Positions 56,071 through 64,000 of a stretch of 64,000 nucleotides of DNA are shown here, one piece after another. This DNA is from WHTX01 sp038255145 (GTDB lineage Bacteria > Actinomycetota > Acidimicrobiia > Acidimicrobiales > CAIXPF01), in assembly GCA_038255145.1 (NCBI GenBank), contig JBBSLP010000006.1:1-64000 (forward strand), given 5' to 3'. Both the position numbers and the translations under genes were made by a program. Below the pieces are notes generated by a model. The model was not told the DNA's origin and searched no databases. It saw only the letters and a program-made list of their open reading frames with translations. Each line of letters begins with the position of its first letter. Position 1 is the first letter of the stretch.

Positions 56071-57402
56071 GTGACACGCCAGCAGGAGTACGTGCTCCGC
56101 ACGGTCGAGGAACGAGGCGTCCGCCTGATCCGGCTCTGGTTCACCGACGTGACCGGCCAGCTCAAGTCGTTCGCCATCACCCCCGCCGAGCTCGACACCG
56201 CATTCGGGGAGGGCATGCACTTCGACGGCTCCTCGATCGATGGCTTCTCCCGGGTCCAGGAGTCCGACGTCCTGGCCCGGCCCGACGCCACCACCTTCGA
56301 GATGCTGCCCTGGGCCTCGGACACCGAGACCTCGGCCCGCATGTTCTGCGACATCGAGAACCACGACGGAAGCCCTTTCGCCGGGGACCCCCGCTACGTC
56401 CTGCGCCGCAACATGGAACGGGCCCGCTCCCTCGGCTACACGTTCATGGTCGCCCCGGAGATGGAGTTCTTCTACTTCCGCAACGGCGACCCCCGTCAGG
56501 CTCCCGAGCCCCTCGACCAGGGCAGCTACTTCGACCTGACCATGGCCGACGTGACCTCCGACATACGGCGGCGCACCATCTCGTTGTCCGAGGCCATGGG
56601 CATCCCCGTGGAGTACTCGTTCCACGAGGATTCCCCGTCCCAGCACGAGATCGACCTGCGCTACACCGACGCCCTCGAGATGGCCGACAACGTGATGACG
56701 TTCCGCCTGCTCGTACGGGAGATCGCCATGGAGGCCGGCGTCTACGCCACGTTCATGCCCAAGCCCCTGGCCGGCGTGCAGGGCTCGGGCATGCACACCC
56801 ACATGAGCCTGTTCCGGGGCGACACCAACGTGTTCCACGACCCCGAGACCGGCGGCCTCTCCGACGTGGCCAAGGGCTTCATCGCCGGCCTGCTGCGCTT
56901 CGCCCCCCAGATCACCGCGGTGACGAACCAGCTGGTCAACTCGTACAAGCGCCTCATCCACGGCACCGAAGCACCGCCCTATGCCACCTGGGCCCACAAC
57001 AACCGCTCCGCCCTGGTGCGCGTGCCGGTCACCAAGCGGAACAAGCCCAGCTCGACCCGGATCGAGTACCGGGCGCCGGACCCGGCCTGCAACCCCTACC
57101 TGGCCTTCTCGGTCATCCTGGCCGCAGGGATGAAGGGCATCGAGGAGGGCTACGAGCTGCCGCCCGAAGCCTCGAGCAACCTGTATGAGTTGTCCCCCGC
57201 CGAATGCGCGAAGCTGGGCATCGTGCCGCTACCGGGATCGATGGGTGAGGCGCTCGATGAGATGGAGCGCTCAGAACTCGTCCACGAGGCCCTGGGAGAC
57301 CACATCTTCGAGTGGTTCCTGCGCAACAAACGGGCCGAATGGGCCGAGTACCGCTCGCAGGTGACCCAGTTCGAGCTCGCTCGATACCTGCCGAGCTGGT
57401 GA
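56071..57402 (+). CDS. Glutamine synthetase, GlnA2-like
   Basis: A 443-residue synthetase from GTG 56071. All catalytic elements are present: MHFDGSSIDGFSRVQESD, APEMEFFYF, FHEDSPSQHEIDLRY, QGSGMHTHMSLF, NSYKRLIHGTEAPP, NNRSALVRVP and IEYRAPDPACNPYL. SNLYELSPAE retains a tyrosine at the adenylylation position. It is closest to the paralogue at 33605, and both belong to the shorter actinobacterial type. The regulator gene follows 13 bases downstream, so they are probably one operon. Confidence 0.9.
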   Translation: MTRQQEYVLRTVEERGVRLIRLWFTDVTGQLKSFAITPAELDTAFGEGMHFDGSSIDGFSRVQESDVLARPDATTFEMLPWASDTETSARMFCDIENHDGSPFAGDPRYVLRRNMERARSLGYTFMVAPEMEFFYFRNGDPRQAPEPLDQGSYFDLTMADVTSDIRRRTISLSEAMGIPVEYSFHEDSPSQHEIDLRYTDALEMADNVMTFRLLVREIAMEAGVYATFMPKPLAGVQGSGMHTHMSLFRGDTNVFHDPETGGLSDVAKGFIAGLLRFAPQITAVTNQLVNSYKRLIHGTEAPPYATWAHNNRSALVRVPVTKRNKPSSTRIEYRAPDPACNPYLAFSVILAAGMKGIEEGYELPPEASSNLYELSPAECAKLGIVPLPGSMGEALDEMERSELVHEALGDHIFEWFLRNKRAEWAEYRSQVTQFELARYLPSW

Positions 57403-57415
57403 CTGGCCGCCCTGG

Positions 57416-58096
57416 ATGCAACCTCTCCTCGTCTACCCCGATCCGGCACCCGCCGAGCTGGCCCAGGCCCTCGACGCCAGCGGCTTCCCCTGGCGGGCTG
57501 TCCGCGACGCCGCCACCGCCGACGCCGAAGAGCCCGAGGACGGCTGGTCGGGCGCGGTCATCGGGGCCGACCGTCGCCCCGACGACGCCTTCGCCCTGTG
57601 TTCGGCCCTGCGCAAGCGCGAGTTCCCCCTCGAGCCCCTCCTGGTCGTCGTGGCCCCCGAGCAGCTCAAGGAGCTCGACCTGCGCTCGGACCTGCTCGAC
57701 GACTTCCTGATCCTGCCCCTGCGCCACTCCGAGCTGAAGGCCCGCGTCGAGCACCAGTTCTGGCGCCGGGGTCGGGGCACCCGCCCCGAGCTCGTCGAGT
57801 ACGGCGAGCTGGTGCTCAACCTCGAGACCTACCAGGCCGCCATCGGCCGCAAGCCGCTCGACCTCACGTACATGGAGTACGAGCTGCTGAAGTTCCTGGC
57901 CCAGCACCCGGGCAAGGTCTTCACCCGGGAGACCCTGCTCAACCGGGTGTGGGGCTACGAGTACTACGGCGGCGCCCGCACGGTGGACGTCCACATCCGT
58001 CGCCTGCGGGCCAAGCTCGGCGAGGAGTTCGCCGGCCTCATCCAGACCGTGCGCTCGGTGGGCTACCGCTTCGGTCAGTCCCGCTGGTCGGGCTGA
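57416..58096 (+). CDS. GlnR-like orphan OmpR-family response regulator
   Basis: A 226-residue protein. The N-terminal receiver-like domain (about residues 1-115) lacks the usual acidic cluster and conserved phospho-Asp, reading AVIGADRRPDDAFALCSAL, as in GlnR, which works without phosphorylation. The C-terminal winged helix is typical: LDLTYMEYELLKFLAQHPGK, then FTRETLLNRVWGYEYYGGAR and TVDVHIRRLRAKLG. It probably controls nitrogen assimilation genes. No histidine kinase adjoins it. Confidence 0.83.
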   Translation: MQPLLVYPDPAPAELAQALDASGFPWRAVRDAATADAEEPEDGWSGAVIGADRRPDDAFALCSALRKREFPLEPLLVVVAPEQLKELDLRSDLLDDFLILPLRHSELKARVEHQFWRRGRGTRPELVEYGELVLNLETYQAAIGRKPLDLTYMEYELLKFLAQHPGKVFTRETLLNRVWGYEYYGGARTVDVHIRRLRAKLGEEFAGLIQTVRSVGYRFGQSRWSG

Positions 58097-58120
58097 ACCG
58101 GTCGGGCTGAACCGGTCGGC

Positions 58121-58276
58121 TCAGTAGTTGAGCTTGCGCCAGGTCTCGTCGCCCTCGGCCTCGGCCGTCTCCTTGCCGAGGAAGCCGAGGATGGCGGCCA
58201 TGACCGCCCCCGACATGATCACCCCGACGGGGATGGCCACCACGAGCACCACGACGATGATGAGGGCTCCGAGCAC
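58121..58276 (-). CDS. Small single-helix membrane protein
   Basis: About 51 residues from GTG 58276, with GGGAGG eight bases upstream. One membrane helix (ALIIVVVLVVAIPVGVIMSG) is followed by a charged tail ending WRKLNY. Proteins of this kind ending in LNY recur in Acidimicrobiia as far as I know. Function unknown. Confidence 0.68.
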   Translation of the reverse strand: MLGALIIVVVLVVAIPVGVIMSGAVMAAILGFLGKETAEAEGDETWRKLNY

Positions 58277-58335
58277 GGGCTGATCCTCCCACGTCGACGC
58301 CGGCGCGCTCCATCCGCGCCACAACACGCCACCGA

Positions 58336-59898
58336 TCAGCGCAGGTGGACACCGGTGGGCCACTGCGGGGGGAAGCCCTGCCGCATCCACACCGCGGCGG
58401 CCACCGCGGCGAACACGGCGTCCGACGCGGCCACGGGTTCGGCCGACGAGGGGGCCAGGCGGACCTCGATGGGTGGGGTGTCCATGGCCCGCAGCACCCC
58501 CAGGGACCGCACGGTGAGGTCGACCGGGGTGCCGTCGGTGCCGACACCGATGCCTTCGGACGTCACCCACCCGGCGGCGGCATGGGCCGCACCCTGGTAG
58601 TACGAGCGGGCCACGACCTCGTCGAGGGGATCGCCGGCGTCGACGTGGACCACCAGGGACCCGTCGGCCCCCACCCTGGCCCGGACCCGCCCTCCACCGG
58701 GGGCGACCACCTCGTCGACGGTGCCGGTGGCCGCAGCCCGCAACACCACCCCCTCGGCCCAGCCCGCCGCCCGCAGGGCCATGCTGGTGGCGGGCCCCAC
58801 CACCTCCACCTCGTCGATGTCCACGTCGAGGTCGGGGCCCAGGCCGGCGAGCAGGGCCTCGACCACCCCGGGTGTGGCCGCCACCCGCACCGACACCCGG
58901 CCACGGGCGGGGTCGACGCCGGCGGCCAGGGGTGGGCGCTTGGGACCATGGCGAACCGTGTCCTCCCGGCTCCACAGGACCCGCACCGGCCGTCCCGCCT
59001 CGTCGGCCAGACGCCGGGCCACGGCGGCCACCGGCGAGACCACCTTGCCTCCGAAGGCGCCGCCGTTGGCCAACGGGCTGGCCGGCGTGCCCCCCGGAGC
59101 GCACCACGACGCGTCGGGCTCGAGGTAGGCGGCATCGACCCACGCCGTCTGCAGGGTGATGGGCCACTCACCTGCGGGCACGGCCACGGGGTGGCGGAGC
59201 GCTTCGGTGCTGCGGCGTCCAGGTACCTGTCCGGCCGAGGCCCGGGCCTCGGCCAAGGTCTCGCCCACGGCCCAGCCCCCCCGGCCGTCGGCCACCGCCA
59301 CCAGGGCGTCGGCGGGGGCCTCGTCGTCGGCGAAGCCACCCCGACCCAGGGCCACCTCCGGAGCCACCCGCTGGGGCCCGCCCCCCTCGAGCTGGGCCCG
59401 CCGCGCCGCCGCGACCAGGTCTCGACCGGCGACGCCGTCCACGGGCCCATCAGCCGCGGCCAGGGTCCAGGCGTCGAGGATGCTGCGCCACCCCGTGCAC
59501 CGGCACAGGTGGGCCAACAGCGCCTGCTCGACGGCGGGCAGGTCGGCCGGTGTCGTGCCCCGCCGGTGCAGGGCCTCGAGGCGCACGATGATGCCCGGGG
59601 TGCAGAAACCGCACTGGCTGGCCCCGGTGGCGCAGAAGGCCTGGGCCCAGCGCTCGGCGGGCGGACCCAGGCCGTCGACCGTGGTGACGTGGCGGCCGGC
59701 CACCCGGCGCACCGGGGTGACGCAGGCGACACGGGCGGCACCGTCGACGAGCACGGTGCAGCACCCGCACTGGCCCTGGGGACTGCAGCCGTCCTTGGCC
59801 GAGCGGGCACCGAGGTGATCACGCAGGGCCTCGAGCAGGGAGGATCGCTCGTCCTCGACGGTGACGGGACGTCCGTCGAGGGTGAAGGAGGTGCTCAC
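58336..59898 (-). CDS. 2Fe-2S / molybdopterin xanthine dehydrogenase-like fusion, short form
   Basis: About 520 residues from GTG 59898 (VSTSFTLDGRPVTVEDERSS). The N-terminal 160 residues are the two [2Fe-2S] domains: GCSPQGQCGCCTVLVDG, then SQCGFCTPGI and LCRCTGW. The C-terminal 350 residues carry Mo-enzyme marks: LANGGAFGGKVVSPVA, RVLWSREDTVRHGPKR and, near the end, SSAEPVAASDAVFAAVAAAV, with a glutamate at the usual active-site position. A full Mo subunit is about 700 residues, so half the domain is missing, including much of the substrate-channel region. Fusion of Fe-S and Mo parts occurs in some XdhD/selenium-dependent dehydrogenases. It is divergent from the lipoprotein gene. Confidence 0.75.
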   Translation of the reverse strand: MSTSFTLDGRPVTVEDERSSLLEALRDHLGARSAKDGCSPQGQCGCCTVLVDGAARVACVTPVRRVAGRHVTTVDGLGPPAERWAQAFCATGASQCGFCTPGIIVRLEALHRRGTTPADLPAVEQALLAHLCRCTGWRSILDAWTLAAADGPVDGVAGRDLVAAARRAQLEGGGPQRVAPEVALGRGGFADDEAPADALVAVADGRGGWAVGETLAEARASAGQVPGRRSTEALRHPVAVPAGEWPITLQTAWVDAAYLEPDASWCAPGGTPASPLANGGAFGGKVVSPVAAVARRLADEAGRPVRVLWSREDTVRHGPKRPPLAAGVDPARGRVSVRVAATPGVVEALLAGLGPDLDVDIDEVEVVGPATSMALRAAGWAEGVVLRAAATGTVDEVVAPGGGRVRARVGADGSLVVHVDAGDPLDEVVARSYYQGAAHAAAGWVTSEGIGVGTDGTPVDLTVRSLGVLRAMDTPPIEVRLAPSSAEPVAASDAVFAAVAAAVWMRQGFPPQWPTGVHLR

Positions 59899-60019
59899 GG
59901 GCGCCGTCGGCGGCACTTCACGGGCGGCTGTCGACGCGTCGTCGCCGGCTGCTGACGCATCGTCGACAGGGACAGGGGGTGATGACACCGCGGCACGGGC
60001 CGAGGATAGGGTCGCCGCC

Positions 60020-60928
60020 GTGACCTCATCGAGCGCCGGCCCGCGGCTCAACCGCCGTCAGCTCCTGGTCGGGGTGGCCGGCACCGCCCTGTTGGCCGCC
60101 TGTGGTGGCGGGGGTGCCAGCGGCGGCACCGTCGACGACGAGGACCTGCGCTTCCTGGTGCCCTTCTTCGCCACCGGCGAGATGGAACCCCCCATCCTGC
60201 GCACCGGCGTCGAACAGCGCATGCCCTGGGGCATCGGCGACGGCGAAGGCATCCCGCTGGGGGCCGACGCCCTGCCCCCCACCATGGACATGGTGGTGAG
60301 CAGAGACGGCACCGCCATGGCCACCGTGACCGCCGCCCTGCACGGCGAAGGGGTGCCCAGCCCCTACTACGCCCTGCGCCACACCTTCGCCGACCCCGGT
60401 CGCTACGAGATCGCCGTCACCTTCGACGGCGAGGAGCTGAAGCGCAACATCCAGGTGGCCGCACCCCAGGACCTGGTCCTGGTGCAACCGGGCGAGCGGG
60501 CCATGCCCGTGCTCACCCCGACGATCGCCGACAGCCGGGGCGTGGACCCCATCTGCACCCGTGACCCCCAGTGCCCGTTCCACGAGATGACCCTGGCCGA
60601 TGCCCTGGCCAGTGGGAGCCCCACGGCCTTCCTCATCTCCACCCCCCTGTTCTGCCAGACGGCGGTGTGCGGGCCCGTGCTCGAGCTGCTCGTCGACGAG
60701 GCCGGCCGACGCCCCGGCCTCAACGTGATCCACGCCGAGGTGTACGCCGACGCCGTGGCCAAGGGCAACGTGATCGGCGCTTCGCTGACCGAGGCCGTCA
60801 ACGCCTACGCCCTGAGCTTCGAGCCCAGCCTGCTCATCATCGACGCCACGGGCATGGTGGCCGACCGCCTCGACTTCGTCTACGACGCGTCGGAGCTGCG
60901 CCTGGCCCTCGACAAGGTGACGGGCTGA
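60020..60928 (+). CDS. Tat-type lipoprotein with thioredoxin-like domain
   Basis: About 302 residues from GTG 60020. LNRRQLLVGVAGTALLAACG combines a twin-arginine signal with a lipobox (LAAC), so the protein is exported folded and lipid-anchored. The mature part is beta-rich, and the region TAFLISTPLFCQTAVCGPVL has paired cysteines (CQTAVC) resembling an atypical thioredoxin active site, followed by a thioredoxin-like fold. It may be a surface redox or copper-handling protein. It is divergent from the Mo-fusion gene. Confidence 0.8.
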   Translation: MTSSSAGPRLNRRQLLVGVAGTALLAACGGGGASGGTVDDEDLRFLVPFFATGEMEPPILRTGVEQRMPWGIGDGEGIPLGADALPPTMDMVVSRDGTAMATVTAALHGEGVPSPYYALRHTFADPGRYEIAVTFDGEELKRNIQVAAPQDLVLVQPGERAMPVLTPTIADSRGVDPICTRDPQCPFHEMTLADALASGSPTAFLISTPLFCQTAVCGPVLELLVDEAGRRPGLNVIHAEVYADAVAKGNVIGASLTEAVNAYALSFEPSLLIIDATGMVADRLDFVYDASELRLALDKVTG

Positions 60929-60944
60929 CCGTCGCCGGACGCGG

Positions 60945-60972
60945 GACGGACCGCCCCGGAGGGCGGCCCGTC
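60945..60972. terminator. Hairpin after the lipoprotein gene
   Basis: Five pairs (60945-60949 with 60968-60972), one mismatch, then six pairs around a four-base loop. It lies between convergent genes. No T-run. Confidence 0.55.
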
Positions 60973-61031
60973 GAGAGATCTCGTGCGCTGCCTGTCAGCT
61001 GGAGGAAGAGCGTGTCAGCTGGAAGACGCGC

Positions 61032-61352
61032 TCAGCTGAAGGAGGAGCCGCAGCCGCAGGTGCGCTGGGCGTTGGGGTTGTTGATGGAGAACCCCCCGCC
61101 CTGGAGGCTGTCCTTGTAGTCGAGGGCGGCGCCGGTCAGCATCTGGGCGCTGGTGGCGTCGACCACGACCTTGACCGGGCCGTAGCTGGTGACGATGTCG
61201 TCACTGGCCACCTCGGTGTCGAAGAACATCTCGTAGCTGAAACCGGAGCAGCCGCCGGGCCGTACGGCGACGCGCAGGGCGAGGTCGTCGACGCCTTCGG
61301 CGTCCATCAGTTCCCGGACCTTGGCTGATGCCTGGTCGGTGACGGTGATCAC
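61032..61352 (-). CDS. A-type iron-sulfur carrier protein (ErpA/IscA-like)
   Basis: A 106-residue protein from GTG 61352. The three cluster ligands are in GGCSGFSY (Cys35) and CGCGSSFS (Cys99 and Cys101). It delivers Fe-S clusters to target enzymes. SufR-like and Mrp genes nearby make an Fe-S locus. Two copies of the sequence around its stop codon (TCAGCTG-A/G-A) lie immediately downstream at about 60997-61021. Confidence 0.92.
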   Translation of the reverse strand: MITVTDQASAKVRELMDAEGVDDLALRVAVRPGGCSGFSYEMFFDTEVASDDIVTSYGPVKVVVDATSAQMLTGAALDYKDSLQGGGFSINNPNAQRTCGCGSSFS

Positions 61353-61402
61353 GTCAGGGCCTCCTCGATGGAGCATGGGTCGTTGACCGCGTAAGAGACA
61401 GC

Positions 61403-62209
61403 CTATCCAGCCGTCGACCCTGGCAACAGCGTCGAGCCGACGGCCATTCCCCCGCCGTCGTCCACCCGGGCTCCCACCCCGTCCACCATGCCGTCCTCGA
61501 GGCCGTCGAAGCCGGCGTCGAAGCCATCCCACCCGCCGTCGATCTCGACGTCGACCTGGCAGGGGTCCCGGTCCACCAGGGTGCGGAAGTCGCTGACCTC
61601 CCCCCCGCCGGCCCGGGTCACGAAGCCCTCGACCAGGCCCCGGTGCAGGCCGCACACCAGCTCGGGGTGTGATTCGGCCAGGTCCCGGAACGGGCAGTGG
61701 GCGAAGGCCACGGTGGCGCCGTTCGGGGTGGGCACCGCGGCGGGGTCGAACCCGAGCTCGGCCAGGCGCTGGACCAGGCCTCCCACGCACGCCGGTCCGG
61801 CTGCGCCCGCGGGTCGGGCCCGGTCGGCGTCCTGGCGGCCCTGCTCGCGGCCGATCTCGGTGGCGTCCTCGGCCCCGGCGCCGGCCTCGACGGCCAGGGA
61901 CAGCAACATGCGGGCGGCGAAGGCGAAAACCGGGGGCTCGAGGCCCAGGGAGGGGGCGTCCGCCGCCAGGGCGTAGCGGTGCTGCGGTCGGCCCACACCG
62001 CCGCGACCGTCAACGTAGATGGCCAGCAGGCCCACGTCGCGCATGCGCTCGAGGTGGGGGCGCACCGTGTTGACGTGCAGGCCCAGGGTGTTGGCCACCT
62101 CGGCCGTCGAGCGGGGGTGGGGGGACCGGGCCAGCTCGAGGTAGATCGCGTACCGGGTGTTGTCACCGAGCGCCTTCAGCACATCGAGTCTGGCGGCCGG
62201 ATCGCTCAC
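61403..62209 (-). CDS. SufR-like Fe-S sensing transcription regulator
   Basis: A 268-residue protein. The N-terminal winged helix has LKALGDNTRYAIYLELARSP and AEVANTLGLHVNTVRPHLER. The middle region carries cysteines in HCPFRDLAESHPELVCGLHR and RDPCQVDVEID, the pattern used by SufR-type repressors to bind a 4Fe-4S cluster. An unusual Gly/Asp-rich tail of about 40 residues follows. It probably represses Fe-S assembly genes when clusters are sufficient. It is divergent from mrp. Confidence 0.82.
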   Translation of the reverse strand: MSDPAARLDVLKALGDNTRYAIYLELARSPHPRSTAEVANTLGLHVNTVRPHLERMRDVGLLAIYVDGRGGVGRPQHRYALAADAPSLGLEPPVFAFAARMLLSLAVEAGAGAEDATEIGREQGRQDADRARPAGAAGPACVGGLVQRLAELGFDPAAVPTPNGATVAFAHCPFRDLAESHPELVCGLHRGLVEGFVTRAGGGEVSDFRTLVDRDPCQVDVEIDGGWDGFDAGFDGLEDGMVDGVGARVDDGGGMAVGSTLLPGSTAG

Positions 62210-62223
62210 GGATCCAAGATTAC

Positions 62224-62237
62224 ACGGGCACTCCCGT
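62224..62237. promoter_or_regulatory. Candidate operator in the sufR-like/mrp intergenic region
   Basis: A perfect inverted repeat ACGGG-CACT-CCCGT in a 41-base gap between divergent genes, next to an AT-rich TTAATATT box. Probably the binding site of the SufR-like regulator controlling both genes. Confidence 0.5.
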
Positions 62238-62250
62238 TAATATTCACCAC

Positions 62251-63447
62251 GTGGCTGACCTGACGCACGCCCGACCCACCGCAGAGGACGTGCTGCACGT
62301 GTTGCGCGGCGTCATCGACCCCGAGCTCGGCAGCGACATCGTCGACCTGGGCATGGCCAGGCACGTGGTCGTCGACGACGACGGCAAGGTCACGGTGACC
62401 ATCGCCCTGACCACGGCCGGCTGCCCCCTGCGGGCCCAGATCCAGCGCGACGTGCGCACCCGGGTGGCCGACATGGTCGGGGTCACCGAGGTGGCCCTGA
62501 CCTGGACCGAGATGGACCAGGACGAGCGCACCGCGGCCATGGCCAAGGCCCGGTGGAACGTGCGGGACAAGGCGACGCAGACCGCGGTGCCCGCCACCAC
62601 CAGGGTCATCTGCGTGGCGTCGGGCAAGGGCGGGGTGGGCAAGTCCTCGGTCACGGTGAACCTGGCCGTGGCCATGGCCGCCCGGGGACTGCGGATCGGC
62701 CTGCTCGACGCCGACATCTGGGGCTTCTCCATCCCCCGCATGCTGGGCATAGACGGCCGCCTGGAGGCCGCGGCCGACGGGCCTCGCAAGATCGTGCCCA
62801 AGATCCGCCCCGTGGCCGGCGGCGGCCACCTCGAGGTGGTGTCGATGGGCTTCCTCGTCGACGGCGAGGACGAGGCCCTCATGTGGCGGGGCCTCATGCT
62901 CAACCGGGCCGTGCAGCACTTCCTCGAGGACGTGCGTTGGAGCGAGGACCTCGACTACCTGCTCATCGACATGCCCCCGGGCACCGGCGACGTGCAGCTG
63001 GGCCTGGCCCGCATGCTGCCCCAGGCCGAGATGCTGGTGGTCACCACGCCAGCCCGCGCCGCCCAGAAGGTGGCGGCCCGGGCCGCGACCATGGCTCGCA
63101 AGAGCTACCTGCGGGTGTGCGGGGTGGTCGAGAACATGTCCGAGTTCGTTGCCCCCGACGGCACCCGCCATGCCCTCTTCGGCGAGGGCGGCGGCGCGGC
63201 GCTGGCCGCCGACGTGGGTGCTCCCCTGCTGGCCCGCATCCCCATCGAGCCCGCAGTGGCCGCCGGTGGCGACGCCGGCGAGCCCGTTGCCCTGGGCGTC
63301 GGTCCCGCGGCCGAGGTGTTCCGGGCCCTGGCCGAGCGCATCGTCACCGACGTGGTCCCCCCCGTCGAGATGGCCGGATGTTCGGCCCGCATGGTGGCCG
63401 CCTTCGACGCCGCCTTCGACGCCGTGCACCCCGCCAGCGCCAGCTGA
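62251..63447 (+). CDS. mrp: Mrp/ApbC-family Fe-S cluster carrier ATPase
   Basis: A 398-residue protein from GTG 62251. The N-terminal DUF59/MIP18 domain (about residues 8-85: DIVDLGMARHVVV) is fused to a P-loop ATPase with VASGKGGVGKSSVTVNLA, LLDADIWGFSIP and LIDMPPGTGDVQL. The C-terminal CxxC pair of many Mrp proteins is absent (ENMSEFVAPDGTRHALFG), as in some actinobacterial members. It likely carries or repairs clusters. Confidence 0.94.
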   Translation: MADLTHARPTAEDVLHVLRGVIDPELGSDIVDLGMARHVVVDDDGKVTVTIALTTAGCPLRAQIQRDVRTRVADMVGVTEVALTWTEMDQDERTAAMAKARWNVRDKATQTAVPATTRVICVASGKGGVGKSSVTVNLAVAMAARGLRIGLLDADIWGFSIPRMLGIDGRLEAAADGPRKIVPKIRPVAGGGHLEVVSMGFLVDGEDEALMWRGLMLNRAVQHFLEDVRWSEDLDYLLIDMPPGTGDVQLGLARMLPQAEMLVVTTPARAAQKVAARAATMARKSYLRVCGVVENMSEFVAPDGTRHALFGEGGGAALAADVGAPLLARIPIEPAVAAGGDAGEPVALGVGPAAEVFRALAERIVTDVVPPVEMAGCSARMVAAFDAAFDAVHPASAS

Positions 63448-63468
63448 CGGTGCCGGCGGCATCGCCGG

Positions 63469-63978
63469 TCAGATGGGGGGCAGGGACGGCGGGTCACGAG
63501 GATCGTCGTGGCCCGGAGCCGCGGGTCGGTGGCGCTCACCGATGTGCTCGTCGTCGACCACGATGACCTCGGACGTGACCCGACCGAAGCGGCTGGTGCG
63601 GGTGGTGACCCCGGCCTGGACCCGGCGCCCCAGCCGGCGCAGCACGAGCCGGCGCACCAGGGCCCGGGTCGGCGGCAACAGCAGGAACACGGCGAACAGG
63701 TCGGTGAGGAAGCCCGGTGCCACCAGCAGCACCCCGGCCAGGAGCACGAGCAGGCCGTCGACCAGGCTGCCCGTCGGTACCCGCCCGGCGTTCAGGTCGG
63801 CCTGGACCCGGGTGAACACGCCCACACCGGCCCGCCGCACCACCCAGGCCCCCACCACGCTGATGAGCAGGAGCAGGCCGACGGTGTCGAGCACGCCGAT
63901 GCCGTGGGCCACCTGGACGATGAGGTAGAGCTCGATGACGGGCAGGACGATGAACAGGAGCGCCAGCACCGGCAACAT
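63469..63978 (-). CDS. fxsA: FxsA-family membrane protein
   Basis: A 169-residue protein with membrane segments at about residues 3-20 (VLALLFIVLPVIELYLIVQV), 28-45 and 72-100 (LLVLLAGVLLVAPGFLTDLF). The signature GFLTDLFAVFLLLPPTR matches FxsA. The tail is cytoplasmic and acidic. The family is conserved, and in E. coli its overexpression blocks phage T7 exclusion by F; its normal role is unknown. It is convergent with mrp. Confidence 0.88.
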   Translation of the reverse strand: MLPVLALLFIVLPVIELYLIVQVAHGIGVLDTVGLLLLISVVGAWVVRRAGVGVFTRVQADLNAGRVPTGSLVDGLLVLLAGVLLVAPGFLTDLFAVFLLLPPTRALVRRLVLRRLGRRVQAGVTTRTSRFGRVTSEVIVVDDEHIGERHRPAAPGHDDPRDPPSLPPI

Positions 63979-64000
63979 CGTCCGAGCGTAGGCATGTCGT

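Overview
The window is GC-rich, densely coded chromosomal DNA with many GTG starts and ATGA/GTGA/TGATG stop-start overlaps. Gene content points to an Actinomycetota bacterium, probably class Acidimicrobiia. The signs are an actinobacterial tad pilus locus with a DUF4244 pilin beside an MrfA-type helicase, the topA-tmk-holB cluster, a GlnR-like orphan regulator next to glutamine synthetase genes, and a small membrane protein ending in LNY. The class-level assignment is inference; no rRNA is present.

Layout. (1) 1-11,293 is a mobile element read almost wholly on the minus strand. A tyrosine integrase abuts the 3' end of tRNA-Thr(CGT) at 11,294-11,366. The element has an excisionase-like protein, a primase, a RepA/DnaB-type ATPase, an iteron-like repeat cluster that may be its replication origin, a P27-type small terminase, a tape-measure protein and a cargo methyltransferase. 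No large terminase, portal or capsid gene lies between the small terminase and the tape measure, so it resembles a phage satellite or a collapsed prophage. Its left end is outside the window. (2) 11.6-26.2 kb is conserved chromosome: a PAS/GGDEF/degenerate-EAL gene, holB, tmk, topA, an RsbW/STAS pair, an mrfA-type helicase and the tad pilus operon. (3) 26.4-33.5 kb holds tRNA-Sec, a thiolase-like gene, a decayed F420-type oxidoreductase, a flippase-like membrane protein, a principal-type sigma factor and a sulfurtransferase. (4) 33.6-37.7 kb pairs a glutamine synthetase paralogue with glnE. (5) 37.7-47.7 kb is mixed metabolism: enoyl-CoA hydratase, RNA methyltransferase, ABC transporter, an SDR-MFS-thioesterase operon, a TauE-type permease, and a secreted CAP protein preceded by a sequence matching the c-di-GMP-I (GEMM) riboswitch. 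(6) 47.8-54.4 kb is an accessory stretch with toxin-antitoxin genes, an Uma2 nuclease and an intact GAF-GGDEF-EAL protein, separated by poorly coding DNA. (7) 54.4-58.1 kb holds glnA, a second glutamine synthetase and a GlnR-like regulator. (8) 58.1-64 kb carries a short 2Fe-2S/molybdopterin fusion protein, a Tat-type lipoprotein, an Fe-S locus (erpA-like, sufR-like, mrp) and fxsA.

How it fits together. Nitrogen assimilation (three glutamine synthetases, the adenylyltransferase and a GlnR-like regulator) and c-di-GMP signalling (two GGDEF proteins and a riboswitch) are the recurring chromosomal themes. At least five genes need exactly one missing base to restore an obvious reading frame, always in the same direction. 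That looks more like single-base deletion errors in the sequence, or recent decay, than programmed frameshifting, and users should treat these genes with care.
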